5,611 bases of DNA from CAYLWZ01 sp964585805 (GTDB lineage Bacteria > Patescibacteriota > Minisyncoccia > Minisyncoccales > GWA2-38-27). Positions 1-4,521 of the stretch are shown piece after piece (positions within the stretch are counted from its first letter, which is position 1; each line of letters starts with the position of its first letter). Location: contig CAZPFE010000037.1 of NCBI GenBank assembly GCA_964585805.1, positions 1 through 5,611 of the forward strand. The letters run 5' to 3'. Both the position numbers and the translations under genes were made by a program. Under the pieces are notes generated by a model that was not told the DNA's origin, did not search any database, and saw only the letters and a program-made list of their open reading frames with translations.

Positions 1-21
1 ATTCCCCATCCCCCTCCTTTT

Positions 22-52
22 TCCTCCCCCTTCCCTTTGGGAAGGGGGAGGA
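22..52. repeat. Long-arm hairpin repeat (14-bp arms)
   Basis: Left arm TCCTCCCCCTTCCC (22-35), loop TTT (36-38) and right arm GGGAAGGGGGAGGA (39-52) are perfectly complementary. The same arms recur at 4522-4552, and a 13-bp version at 952-980, so this is a distinct long-arm subfamily. Confidence 0.85.
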
Positions 53-116
53 TTGAAAATAAATCTGAAGAGGAAGGCATCTTCTCCTCTTTCCTCCCCC
101 TCATCTCTTTACTCTC

Positions 117-158
117 TCCTCCCTCTCCTTTGGAGGGGGAGGATTAAGGTGGGGGAGG
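117..158 (+). repeat. Short-arm hairpin repeat with G-rich tail
   Basis: Arms 117-128 and 132-143 pair over 12 bp with one G-T wobble around a TTT loop. They are followed by TTAAGGTGGGGGAGG (144-158). The copy at 1117-1158 differs at a single position in the left arm and is otherwise identical across 42 bases. Confidence 0.85.
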
Positions 159-162
159 TTCC

Positions 163-501
163 TTACTTTAAATTCAAAATTTCTTTTAGTTCTTGTTTAA
201 AAATCTCTTTTGGCCTTAAACCAACAAACTCTTTAATTATCAAACCGTTCTTAAAAAGCTTCATATTAGGAATACTTTGAATCTGATATTGAATTGCTAA
301 AACTTGATTTTCTGGCAATTCTGTATTTAATTTAGCAATTTTTAATTTTCCTGCTAATTCTTCAGATAATTCATCTAAAATTGGCGCCATCATTAAACAA
401 GGCTGACACCAAGGAGCCCAAAAATCAACTAAAACCGGAATATCAGATTTAAGAACTTCTTCTTCAAAATTTTGACTTGTAACTTCTATTGCTTTTGACA
501 T
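163..501 (-). CDS. Thioredoxin (CQPC active site)
   Basis: This is a complete 112-residue single-domain thioredoxin, the usual length for the family and cytosolic, as there is no signal peptide or membrane segment. It would reduce protein disulfides, or possibly persulfides, using electrons from a thioredoxin reductase that is not in this window. Visible features are the buried acid D26, the active site WCQPC (W31, C32, P34, C35) and the cis-proline P78 in SIPN. Two positions depart from the classical form: Gln replaces Gly inside the usual CGPC, and Asn rather than Thr follows the cis-proline. Both can shift redox potential or substrate choice. The gene lies 66 bases downstream of the repressor gene on the same strand, so co-transcription and thiol-stress control are likely. 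The ATG at 501 is preceded only by a weak purine stretch (GAAAG). The family assignment is very secure; the specific partner is unknown. Confidence 0.95.
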   Translation of the reverse strand: MSKAIEVTSQNFEEEVLKSDIPVLVDFWAPWCQPCLMMAPILDELSEELAGKLKIAKLNTELPENQVLAIQYQIQSIPNMKLFKNGLIIKEFVGLRPKEIFKQELKEILNLK

Positions 502-523
502 TTTATTTTTTTCTTTCTGTCAC

Positions 524-554
524 TTTATTTTGCTTTATATAAAAGCAAAATAAA
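524..554. repeat. AT-rich 13-bp inverted repeat between repressor and thioredoxin genes
   Basis: TTTATTTTGCTTT (524-536) and AAAGCAAAATAAA (542-554) are perfect inverted complements around a 5-base ATATA loop. The structure fills the short gap between the two minus-strand genes. No T-run follows it on the minus strand, so it is not a standard terminator. It could be an mRNA-stabilising or processing hairpin, or an operator. It is unrelated to the C/G-rich repeat family. Confidence 0.65.
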
Positions 555-567
555 AACGACTAGAAAG

Positions 568-840
568 TTAATTATTTTTTATAATTTCTTTTAATAAAAA
601 ATTAAATTTTGATTTTGCTTTTTTATCAAGGGATTTCAAGCAAGAAGTCATATTTTCTTTTAAATACATTTCTAAACATTTCTTTAATCCTTGTTCAACA
701 GCATAAAACTGGACAGTTATTTTCTGGCAATCTTCTTCTTTTTCTATTAATTTAGCCAAACCATCTACCTGACCCTTAATAATTTTTAAACGCCGAATAA
801 CTCTCTTTTTTTCTTTATTTTCTCTTTTTTCTTTAGTCAT
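568..840 (-). CDS. CsoR/FrmR/CstR-family transcriptional repressor
   Basis: This is a 90-residue all-helical repressor of the DUF156 (CsoR/RcnR/FrmR/CstR) family at the normal length. The signature RLKIIKGQVDGL (17-28) is clear, followed by EEDC with C38 and by NMTSC with C67. In Cu(I)-sensing CsoR the ligands are Cys, His and Cys, spaced 25 and 4 residues apart. Here those positions are C38, N63 and C67, so both cysteines are present and the histidine is Asn. Loss of the His is typical of CstR-like persulfide sensors, which form cross-links between the two cysteines. An extra C55 is also present. The N-terminal 16 residues are strongly charged and probably help bind DNA. A CsoR-type operator at 870-886 overlaps its own promoter, indicating autorepression, and thioredoxin is the next gene. 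No Shine-Dalgarno is seen before the ATG at 840. Family membership is secure; the inducer is inferred. Confidence 0.93.
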   Translation of the reverse strand: MTKEKRENKEKKRVIRRLKIIKGQVDGLAKLIEKEEDCQKITVQFYAVEQGLKKCLEMYLKENMTSCLKSLDKKAKSKFNFLLKEIIKNN

Positions 841-866
841 TTTAATAAGTTAATCTATATAGAATA

Positions 867-896
867 TATATACCCTATGGGGGTATTATTTGTCAA
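867..896 (-). promoter_or_regulatory. Promoter of the repressor-thioredoxin pair
   Basis: On the minus strand a perfect -35 TTGACA (896-891) is followed after 18 bases by TATATA (872-867). The spacing is acceptable, and the start of transcription would fall near 855-860, close to the 10-bp palindrome TCTATATAGA (854-863). This is the best promoter in the window. Confidence 0.75.
870..886. promoter_or_regulatory. CsoR/CstR-type operator
   Basis: The plus strand reads ATACCC, then TATGG, then GGGTAT (870-886). This inverted repeat matches the general CsoR-family operator form, a G/C tract flanked by TA. It lies exactly between the -35 and -10 of the promoter of the downstream repressor gene, so a bound repressor tetramer would block RNA polymerase. 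The repressor is most likely the 568-840 product. Confidence 0.82.
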
Positions 897-951
897 CCCT
901 TATTACTCACAATATTTAAATTAAATGTTATTATTCACATCCCCCTCCTCA

Positions 952-980
952 CCTCCCCCTTCCCTCTGGGAAGGGGGAGG
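952..980. repeat. Long-arm hairpin repeat (13-bp arms)
   Basis: CCTCCCCCTTCCC (952-964) pairs perfectly with GGGAAGGGGGAGG (968-980) around a TCT loop. Confidence 0.85.
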
Positions 981-1074
981 ATTTTGATGGGAGAAGGCTC
1001 CTTTTCTTCTCCTCCTCCTTTTTTTATTTTCCTCCTCTTCCTTTCCAGAGAAGAAGAGATTTCTTCTTTCTCTC

Positions 1075-1100
1075 TCCTCCCCCTCCTCTGGAGGGAAGGA
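1075..1100. repeat. Decayed short-arm hairpin repeat
   Basis: An intact left arm TCCTCCCCCTCC (1075-1086) and TCT loop are followed by a damaged right arm GGAGGGAAGGA (1090-1100), which has lost one base and carries a G-to-A change. It looks like an older, decaying copy. Confidence 0.7.
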
Positions 1101-1116
1101 TTCTTTATTTCTTTTC

Positions 1117-1158
1117 TCCTCCCCCTCCTTTGGAGGGGGAGGATTAAGGTGGGGGAGG
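1117..1158 (+). repeat. Short-arm hairpin repeat with G-rich tail
   Basis: Perfect 12-bp arms (1117-1128 and 1132-1143) flank a TTT loop, followed by the tail TTAAGGTGGGGGAGG (1144-1158). It is the best-preserved copy of the short-arm form and nearly identical to 117-158. Confidence 0.87.
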
Positions 1159-1190
1159 ATATTTACCAATTTTAAACTTTTAATATCTTT

Positions 1191-1220
1191 TTGTTTTTGT
1201 TATTATTAAAAAAATATATA
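1191..1220 (+). promoter_or_regulatory. Possible promoter of the glycosyltransferase gene
   Basis: TTGTTT (1191-1196) and TATATA (1215-1220) are separated by 18 bases, which would start transcription near 1227, about 33 bases before the ATG. The region is so AT-rich that a chance match is quite possible. Confidence 0.4.
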
Positions 1221-1259
1221 AAAATTTGGCGAATTAAAGAATAACCTTTTTTTAGTTTT

Positions 1260-2120
1260 ATGATTAGTATTATTATTCCCACTCTGAATGAGGAAAAATA
1301 TCTTCCACGTCTTCTTAAATCAATAAAAAATCAGGACTATCAAGATTATGAAATAATAATTGCTGATGCTGGCTCTACAGACAAAACAATAGAAATAGCC
1401 AAGAAATATAATTGTAAAATTGTTCCAGGAGGATCGCCAGCAGTCGGAAGAAATAATGGAGCAAAAGCAGCAAAAGGAGAATATCTACTTTTTTTAGATG
1501 CAGATGTTGTTTTAGAAAAAAATTTTTTAAAAAGCTTGCTTCAAGAATTTAACAATAGCAATATAGATATTGCTACTTCTTATATCGTCCCTTTAAGTAA
1601 TAAAAAAATTGATTTTATCCTTCATAATACGGTTAATGTTTATTTTCGAGCAACTCAAAAAATTTATCCTCATGCTCCGGGTTTTTGTATTTTAGTAAAA
1701 AAAGATGTTCACAATGCTGTAAACGGATTTGATGAAGAAATTAAATTAGCCGAGGATCACGATTACGTCCGTCGAGCAAAAAAATACGGAAAATTTAAAG
1801 TAGTCCACTTTCCAAAAATATTTGTCTCTACCAGAAGATTAGATACAGACGGCAGAATCAATATTGCAGTTAAATATCTACTTTGCGAAATGCACAGAAT
1901 AATCATCGGAGAAGTAAAAACCAATATTTTCAATTATCAATTTGGACATTATGATAAAAAAAGAAAACAGGTAAAAATTCCTGAATATATCCTTCAAAAA
2001 ATTGAAAAAACAATTATTCAACTTTTCAAAAAAAATAAAATACTTTCAGAAATTGAAGATAAATTATCAAAAATAGAACCAAAAATTAAAATTAAAATAA
2101 ATAAAATTAAAAAATTTTAA
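1260..2120 (+). CDS. Family 2 glycosyltransferase
   Basis: This is a complete 286-residue GT2-type (GT-A fold) enzyme. It would transfer a sugar from a nucleotide-sugar to a lipid-linked or polysaccharide acceptor at the cytosolic face of the membrane. Visible motifs, in order, are IIIPTLNEE (4-12), the nucleotide-binding DAGSTD (36-41), the metal-binding DAD within FLDADV (78-83), a likely catalytic-base region EDHD (165-168) and STRR (190-193), which is placed like the acceptor-side motif of many GT2 enzymes. From about residue 235 the protein becomes a Lys/Ile-rich helical tail without motifs; no membrane span is evident, so association would be peripheral. The ATG at 1260 has no Shine-Dalgarno, but the glycosyltransferase motif block begins right at it. 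A likely terminator follows at 2156-2185. The gene stands alone on the plus strand, so donor, acceptor and pathway cannot be named. Confidence 0.93.
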   Translation: MISIIIPTLNEEKYLPRLLKSIKNQDYQDYEIIIADAGSTDKTIEIAKKYNCKIVPGGSPAVGRNNGAKAAKGEYLLFLDADVVLEKNFLKSLLQEFNNSNIDIATSYIVPLSNKKIDFILHNTVNVYFRATQKIYPHAPGFCILVKKDVHNAVNGFDEEIKLAEDHDYVRRAKKYGKFKVVHFPKIFVSTRRLDTDGRINIAVKYLLCEMHRIIIGEVKTNIFNYQFGHYDKKRKQVKIPEYILQKIEKTIIQLFKKNKILSEIEDKLSKIEPKIKIKINKIKKF

Positions 2121-2155
2121 AAACCTTTCCTCCCCCTCCTTTCCCTCCTTTCTTT

Positions 2156-2185
2156 TCCTCCCCTCCGCTGGGGGAGGATTTTTTT
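2156..2185 (+). terminator. Rho-independent terminator of the glycosyltransferase gene, built from a repeat unit
   Basis: TCCTCCCC (2156-2163) pairs with GGGGAGGA (2171-2178) across a 7-base loop, followed at once by seven T residues (2179-2185). It begins 36 bases after the glycosyltransferase stop codon. The stem is a version of the local hairpin repeat with altered loop and tail. Confidence 0.72.
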
Positions 2186-2226
2186 CTTCCTCTTCCTCTC
2201 CCTCTTCTGGAGGAAAATCTCTTCCT

Positions 2227-2251
2227 CCTCCCCCTCCTCTGGAGGGGGAGG
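2227..2251. repeat. Short-arm hairpin repeat (11-bp arms)
   Basis: CCTCCCCCTCC (2227-2237) pairs perfectly with GGAGGGGGAGG (2241-2251) around a TCT loop, then continues into the shared linker GCATCTTCTC. Confidence 0.85.
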
Positions 2252-2263
2252 CATCTTCTCTCC

Positions 2264-2310
2264 TTCCCTCTCTCTCATCTCTTCCCTCTCTCTCGTCTCT
2301 TCCCTCTCTC
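2264..2310 (+). repeat. 18-base tandem repeat, about 2.6 units
   Basis: Units TTCCCTCTCTCTCATCTC (2264-2281) and TTCCCTCTCTCTCGTCTC (2282-2299) differ at one base. They are followed by a partial unit (2300-2310) that forms part of the left arm of the next hairpin. This is likely slippage or local duplication of the linker. Confidence 0.8.
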
Positions 2311-2346
2311 CTCCCCCTCCTCTGGAGGGGGAGGAGAGAGGGAAGA
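2298..2346. repeat. 23-bp perfect hairpin
   Basis: The arms 2298-2320 and 2324-2346 are perfectly complementary around a TCT loop. The inner 12 bp are the standard repeat arm; the outer 11 bp pair the tandem-repeat unit with a matching GAGAGGGAAGA on the right. It lies between convergent genes. Plus-strand transcripts would meet A-rich rather than T-rich sequence after it, so it is not a standard terminator. Confidence 0.88.
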
Positions 2347-2364
2347 AAAAATATAAATCATTTC

Positions 2365-2394
2365 AAAATAAAAAAGGGAGAAAAACCTCCCTTT
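2365..2394 (-). terminator. Rho-independent terminator of the 109-aa ORF
   Basis: On the minus strand AAAGGGAG (2394-2387) pairs with CTCCCTTT (2380-2373) across a 6-base loop. The stem runs into a TTTTTT run (2375-2370), then ATTTT. It starts 14 bases beyond the stop codon of the 2409-2738 gene. Confidence 0.8.
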
Positions 2395-2408
2395 AAAATC
2401 TTAAACTT

Positions 2409-2738
2409 TTATAAGAACCTTTTTATCCTTATTACCTCCTCCTTTTCAATATGTCTCAAACAAACTAATTCTCCTAAGAAATTCATTAATTCGTGCCTCC
2501 TCTCTTCTAAAACCATCTTAACCTTTTTTAAATCAATAATTATATCTACTTTATCTGCTCCCAATATAGAAGATACCTTCTCAGAAGCCACTATAACTGC
2601 TGAATCACAATCGATATCGTTATCTCCATCAAAAACCACAACTTTTGAAGAAAATAATTCTTCTAATAAATCTTTAATTATCTCATCATCATATTTCCAT
2701 ACTCCGACCTTAATTCTTGAAAATTCTATCTCTCTCAT
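2409..2738 (-). CDS. Hypothetical protein, 109 residues
   Basis: I do not recognise this protein. It is a small, soluble, mixed-charge protein beginning MREIEFSRIKVGVWKYDDE. A hydrophobic strand KVVVFDGDNDIDCD follows around residues 33-46, then VDIIIDLKKVKMVLEERRHELM and a basic end IRIKRFL. It has no signal peptide, membrane segment or known catalytic motif that I can name. The Asp-rich DGDNDIDCD could bind a cation, but that is only a possibility. The start is taken at the ATG at 2738 because AGGAGG (2749-2744) sits 5 bases upstream, the ideal position. A longer frame from a TTG at 2771 would begin beside a terminator and place this site inside the gene. It has its own downstream terminator and an unusual leader, which favour a real, separately regulated gene. 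Confidence 0.72.
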   Translation of the reverse strand: MREIEFSRIKVGVWKYDDEIIKDLLEELFSSKVVVFDGDNDIDCDSAVIVASEKVSSILGADKVDIIIDLKKVKMVLEERRHELMNFLGELVCLRHIEKEEVIRIKRFL

Positions 2739-2743
2739 CTTTC

Positions 2744-2749
2744 CCTCCT
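2744..2749 (-). promoter_or_regulatory. Shine-Dalgarno site fixing the start of the 109-aa ORF
   Basis: AGGAGG on the minus strand is 5 bases before the ATG at 2738. It is the strongest and best-spaced ribosome binding site in the window and supports the shorter start over the TTG at 2771. Confidence 0.8.
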
Positions 2750-2776
2750 CTATCTTTATCTGTTTTATCAAAGAAC

Positions 2777-2808
2777 AAAAAAACTCCCAATCTTTTTCAG
2801 ATTGGGAG
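2777..2808 (-). terminator. Strong intrinsic terminator downstream of metG and inside the leader of the 109-aa ORF
   Basis: On the minus strand CTCCCAATCT (2808-2799) and AGATTGGGAG (2793-2784) form a perfect 10-bp stem with a GAAAA loop, followed by seven T residues (2783-2777). It could simply end the metG transcript, about 100 bases after that stop codon. It is also only 38 bases before the ATG of the next gene, and its 5' arm can pair with an upstream segment, so it may act as an attenuator. Confidence 0.88.
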
Positions 2809-2859
2809 GCGTTTACAATAATTTTATTTTTCTATTTTTAAAACGCCCCCCTCTTGGGG
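2804..2859 (-). promoter_or_regulatory. Candidate antiterminator and anti-antiterminator structures
   Basis: In minus-strand RNA, GGGGGGCGUUU (2851-2841) can pair with AAACGCCUCCC (2814-2804) over 11 positions including one G-U pair. This consumes five bases of the 5' arm of the terminator. The G-run can instead be held by CCCC (2859-2856) in the hairpin CCCCAAGAGGGG, freeing the terminator to form. The G-U pair would be an A-C mismatch in plus-strand RNA, so the structure fits only the minus strand. No ligand-binding domain is recognised. Confidence 0.45.
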
Positions 2860-2868
2860 ATAATAATA

Positions 2869-2874
2869 ATTATA
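2869..2874 (-). promoter_or_regulatory. Possible -10 element for the leader of the 109-aa ORF
   Basis: A perfect TATAAT is read on the minus strand at 2874-2869. Transcription would start near 2862, just before the CCCC hairpin of the leader. No good -35 is found at the proper distance, and the region is AT-rich. Confidence 0.4.
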
Positions 2875-2908
2875 TTTTTTATATTTTTTATTACTTCCTT
2901 CACCATTT

Positions 2909-4387
2909 TTAAATTCTTAAAAATAATTTGCTCCGTTCTTTTTTTACAAACTCTTTTCCGCTTTCTTCTAATTCTATTTCTTTTTTAATATTCTCCGCTG
3001 TTTTTGTCAAGAAAGGTTCAAGCATTTGGGAAATATTATCTAAAATAGCCAATAAATCACTTAAAACATTTTGGGAATTTTCTTTCTTTTCCCAAGGTCT
3101 TTCTTTTTCAATATATCTATCTGAGAAATTAACTAACTCCCAAACTGCTTTTAAAGATTCGTTAAATTTAAAATTTTCTAAAAAATCTTGAAATTTTTTC
3201 TTAGATTCTTCTATCTTTCTTTGAACTTCTACGCTCTGAACTACTGTTTCAAGTTTTGCGTCTTGAGTTTTAAGATAATTTTCAGCCATCACTCTTACCC
3301 TAGAAACCAAATTACCTAAACCATTAGCCAAGTCGCTATTATATCTGTCTTCAAACTTTTGATAAGAAAAATCACCATCTTCGGTCGAAGGCACTTCTTT
3401 TAGAAGAAAATATCTCACTGCTTCGCTTCCATATTTTTCTATTAATTCAAAAGGATCAATAACATTACCAAGAGATTTTGACATTTTTTTGCCTTCAACA
3501 TTAATAAAACCATGAATAAGAATTTTTTTAGGCAGTTTTAAGCCAAGAGAAAATAATATTCCCAACCAAAGTAAAGAATGAAAACGAAGAATATCCTTAC
3601 CAATACAATGAACATCTGCTGGCCAATACTTCTTTAGAAATTCCTTGTTTTCTGAACCATAGCCAAGAGCTGAAATATAATTAATTAAAGCATCAAACCA
3701 GACATAAATTATTTGGTTTGAATCATTAGGCACAGGAATACCCCAATCAACTTTTTCTTTAGGCCGAGAACAACTTACATCTTCCAATCCTTGCTCAATA
3801 AAATATAAAACCTCATTCCTTCTTTTTTCAGGAATTATCTCTACTTCTTTATTTTCTAAAACTTTTCTAATTTGAGAAGAATATTTAGAAAGACGAAAAA
3901 AATAATTTTCTTCTTCTACTACTTCTGGCTCTTTTTGATGAAAAGGGCATTTGCCATCTACTAAATCTTTTTCTTGCAAAAACGCTTCGCAACCAGAACA
4001 ATAAAGCCCTTTATATTTTTTCTTATAAATATCGCCTTTTTCTAACAATTTAAGCCAAACCTTTTCTACAGCTGGAAAATGTCTTTTTTTATCGCTTGTC
4101 CTAATAAAATCATCGTTGGAAATGTTTAAAAGAGAAGTCAATTTTTTAAATTTTTCAGAAACTTCATCAACAAAATCTTTTGGTTCTTTGTTGTTTTTCT
4201 TTGCTGTTTGAGCAATCTTTAAGCCATGTTCATCTGTTCCTGTCAGAAAAAAAACATCATCACCCAAAAGCCGGTGATAACGAGCAAGAACATCTGCTTG
4301 AACTAACTCTAAAGCAAAACCAATATGAGGAGCAGCGTTAACATATGCTATACTAGTAGTAATGTAAAATTTTTTAGCCATAAGCAA
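2909..4387 (-). CDS. metG: Methionyl-tRNA synthetase (MetRS)
   Basis: This is a 492-residue class Ia aminoacyl-tRNA synthetase that charges tRNA-Met with methionine using ATP in the cytosol. The order is: Rossmann start with FYITTSIAYVNAAPHIGF (HIGH motif at 21-24), TGTDEHG (49-55), one zinc knuckle C130-C133-C147-H150, the methionine-pocket segment VWFDALINY (229-237), KMSKS (301-305) and a helical anticodon-binding domain to the end. The C-terminal tRNA-binding/dimerisation domain of E. coli MetG is absent, as in many short bacterial MetRS. The second His of HIGH is Phe here. The start is uncertain: AAAAGGAGG (4404-4396) is 8 bases from the TTG at 4387 but 14 from the ATG at 4381, so the TTG start (MLMAKK) is preferred, giving two extra residues. 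No promoter is evident upstream; co-transcription with the channel gene across the repeat cluster is possible. Confidence 0.97.
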   Translation of the reverse strand: MLMAKKFYITTSIAYVNAAPHIGFALELVQADVLARYHRLLGDDVFFLTGTDEHGLKIAQTAKKNNKEPKDFVDEVSEKFKKLTSLLNISNDDFIRTSDKKRHFPAVEKVWLKLLEKGDIYKKKYKGLYCSGCEAFLQEKDLVDGKCPFHQKEPEVVEEENYFFRLSKYSSQIRKVLENKEVEIIPEKRRNEVLYFIEQGLEDVSCSRPKEKVDWGIPVPNDSNQIIYVWFDALINYISALGYGSENKEFLKKYWPADVHCIGKDILRFHSLLWLGILFSLGLKLPKKILIHGFINVEGKKMSKSLGNVIDPFELIEKYGSEAVRYFLLKEVPSTEDGDFSYQKFEDRYNSDLANGLGNLVSRVRVMAENYLKTQDAKLETVVQSVEVQRKIEESKKKFQDFLENFKFNESLKAVWELVNFSDRYIEKERPWEKKENSQNVLSDLLAILDNISQMLEPFLTKTAENIKKEIELEESGKEFVKKERSKLFLRI

Positions 4388-4395
4388 TTTATATT

Positions 4396-4404
4396 CCTCC
4401 TTTT
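4396..4404 (-). promoter_or_regulatory. Ribosome binding site of metG
   Basis: AAAAGGAGG on the minus strand lies 8 bases before the TTG at 4387 and 14 before the ATG at 4381. The spacing favours the TTG. Similar GGAGG sequences fill the adjacent repeats, so this site may itself derive from repeat sequence. Confidence 0.65.
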
Positions 4405-4457
4405 CTTCCCTCTCCTCCTTTCTTCCTTTACTTAATCTTCTTTCTTGTCTTCTCTCT

Positions 4458-4482
4458 CCTCCCCCTCCTCTGAAGAAGGAGG
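4458..4482. repeat. Decayed short-arm hairpin repeat
   Basis: The left arm CCTCCCCCTCC (4458-4468) and TCT loop are intact, but the right arm reads GAAGAAGGAGG (4472-4482), with three G-to-A changes that break the pairing. Confidence 0.7.
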
Positions 4483-4521
4483 TATCTTCTCTCCTTTCCT
4501 CTCCCTCCTCTCTTTACTCTC

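Larger units (their letters stand above)
8..160 (+). repeat. Composite hairpin-repeat element, copy 1
   Basis: This is a pyrimidine-rich element with two hairpins. It starts with a terminus ATCCCCCTCC (8-17). Hairpin 22-52 follows, with perfect 14-bp arms and a TTT loop, then a C/T-rich linker, then hairpin 117-143 with 12-bp arms, one G-T mismatch and a TTT loop. The tail GGATTAAGGTGGGGGAGG (141-158) closes it. The left terminus and tail are imperfect inverted complements, and the same arrangement recurs at 938-1160. The tail ends 4 bases from the thioredoxin stop codon. The family resembles REP/BIME or MITE-like palindromes; mobility is inferred, since no transposase gene lies here. No T-tract follows the stems on the minus strand, so it is not a convincing intrinsic terminator for the thioredoxin gene. 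Confidence 0.75.
938..1160 (+). repeat. Composite hairpin-repeat element, copy 2
   Basis: This is the same design as the 8-160 element but with more internal hairpins. The left terminus is ATCCCCCTCCTCACC (939-953). It is followed by hairpin 952-980, a C/T-rich stretch with a decayed hairpin near 1040-1060, decayed hairpin 1075-1100, hairpin 1117-1143 and the tail ending near 1160. It sits between the divergent repressor and glycosyltransferase genes, downstream of neither. With the flanking promoters it accounts for the 419 bases between those genes. The open frames that cross it encode only Pro/Ser/Glu/Arg-rich low-complexity strings and are not genes. No clear target-site duplication is visible at the ends. 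Confidence 0.75.
2121..2346. repeat. Third repeat cluster, almost pure C/T on the plus strand
   Basis: This stretch lies between two convergent genes and is nearly all pyrimidine on the plus strand, apart from the right arms of its hairpins. It holds hairpins at 2156-2178, 2227-2251 and 2298-2346, a decayed unit near 2190-2215, and an 18-base tandem repeat at 2264-2310. The segment starting GCATCTTCTCTCCTT (2251-2265) is shared with copies near 77 and 4482, showing that the linker between hairpins belongs to the repeat. No coding potential is seen. Confidence 0.75.

Noticed and set aside
117..143. Intrinsic terminator of the thioredoxin gene
   Set aside because: The hairpin is well placed, but no T-run follows it on the minus strand.
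1..160. CRISPR array
   Set aside because: Repeats are palindromic, variable in spacing and contiguous with conserved linkers; there are no uniform unique spacers and no cas genes.
53..280. Plus-strand open frame of 75 codons
   Set aside because: It overlaps the repeat cluster and the antisense of the thioredoxin gene; the translation is low-complexity and then reverse-strand noise.
921..1175. Open frames on both strands through the second repeat cluster
   Set aside because: The translations are Pro/Glu/Arg- or Ser/Phe-rich products of the repeats, with no ribosome binding site or domain.
2620..2646. EF-hand-like calcium site in the 109-aa protein (DGDNDIDCD)
   Set aside because: The Asp pattern is short, without the flanking helices or the conserved Glu of an EF-hand loop, so it is mentioned only as a possibility.
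2739..2771. TTG at 2771 as start of the 109-aa ORF
   Set aside because: It adds 11 residues beginning beside the terminator T-tract, while an ideal AGGAGG serves the ATG at 2738.
2928..3191. Plus-strand open frame opposite metG
   Set aside because: It is fully antisense to the conserved MetRS coding sequence, with no signals of its own.
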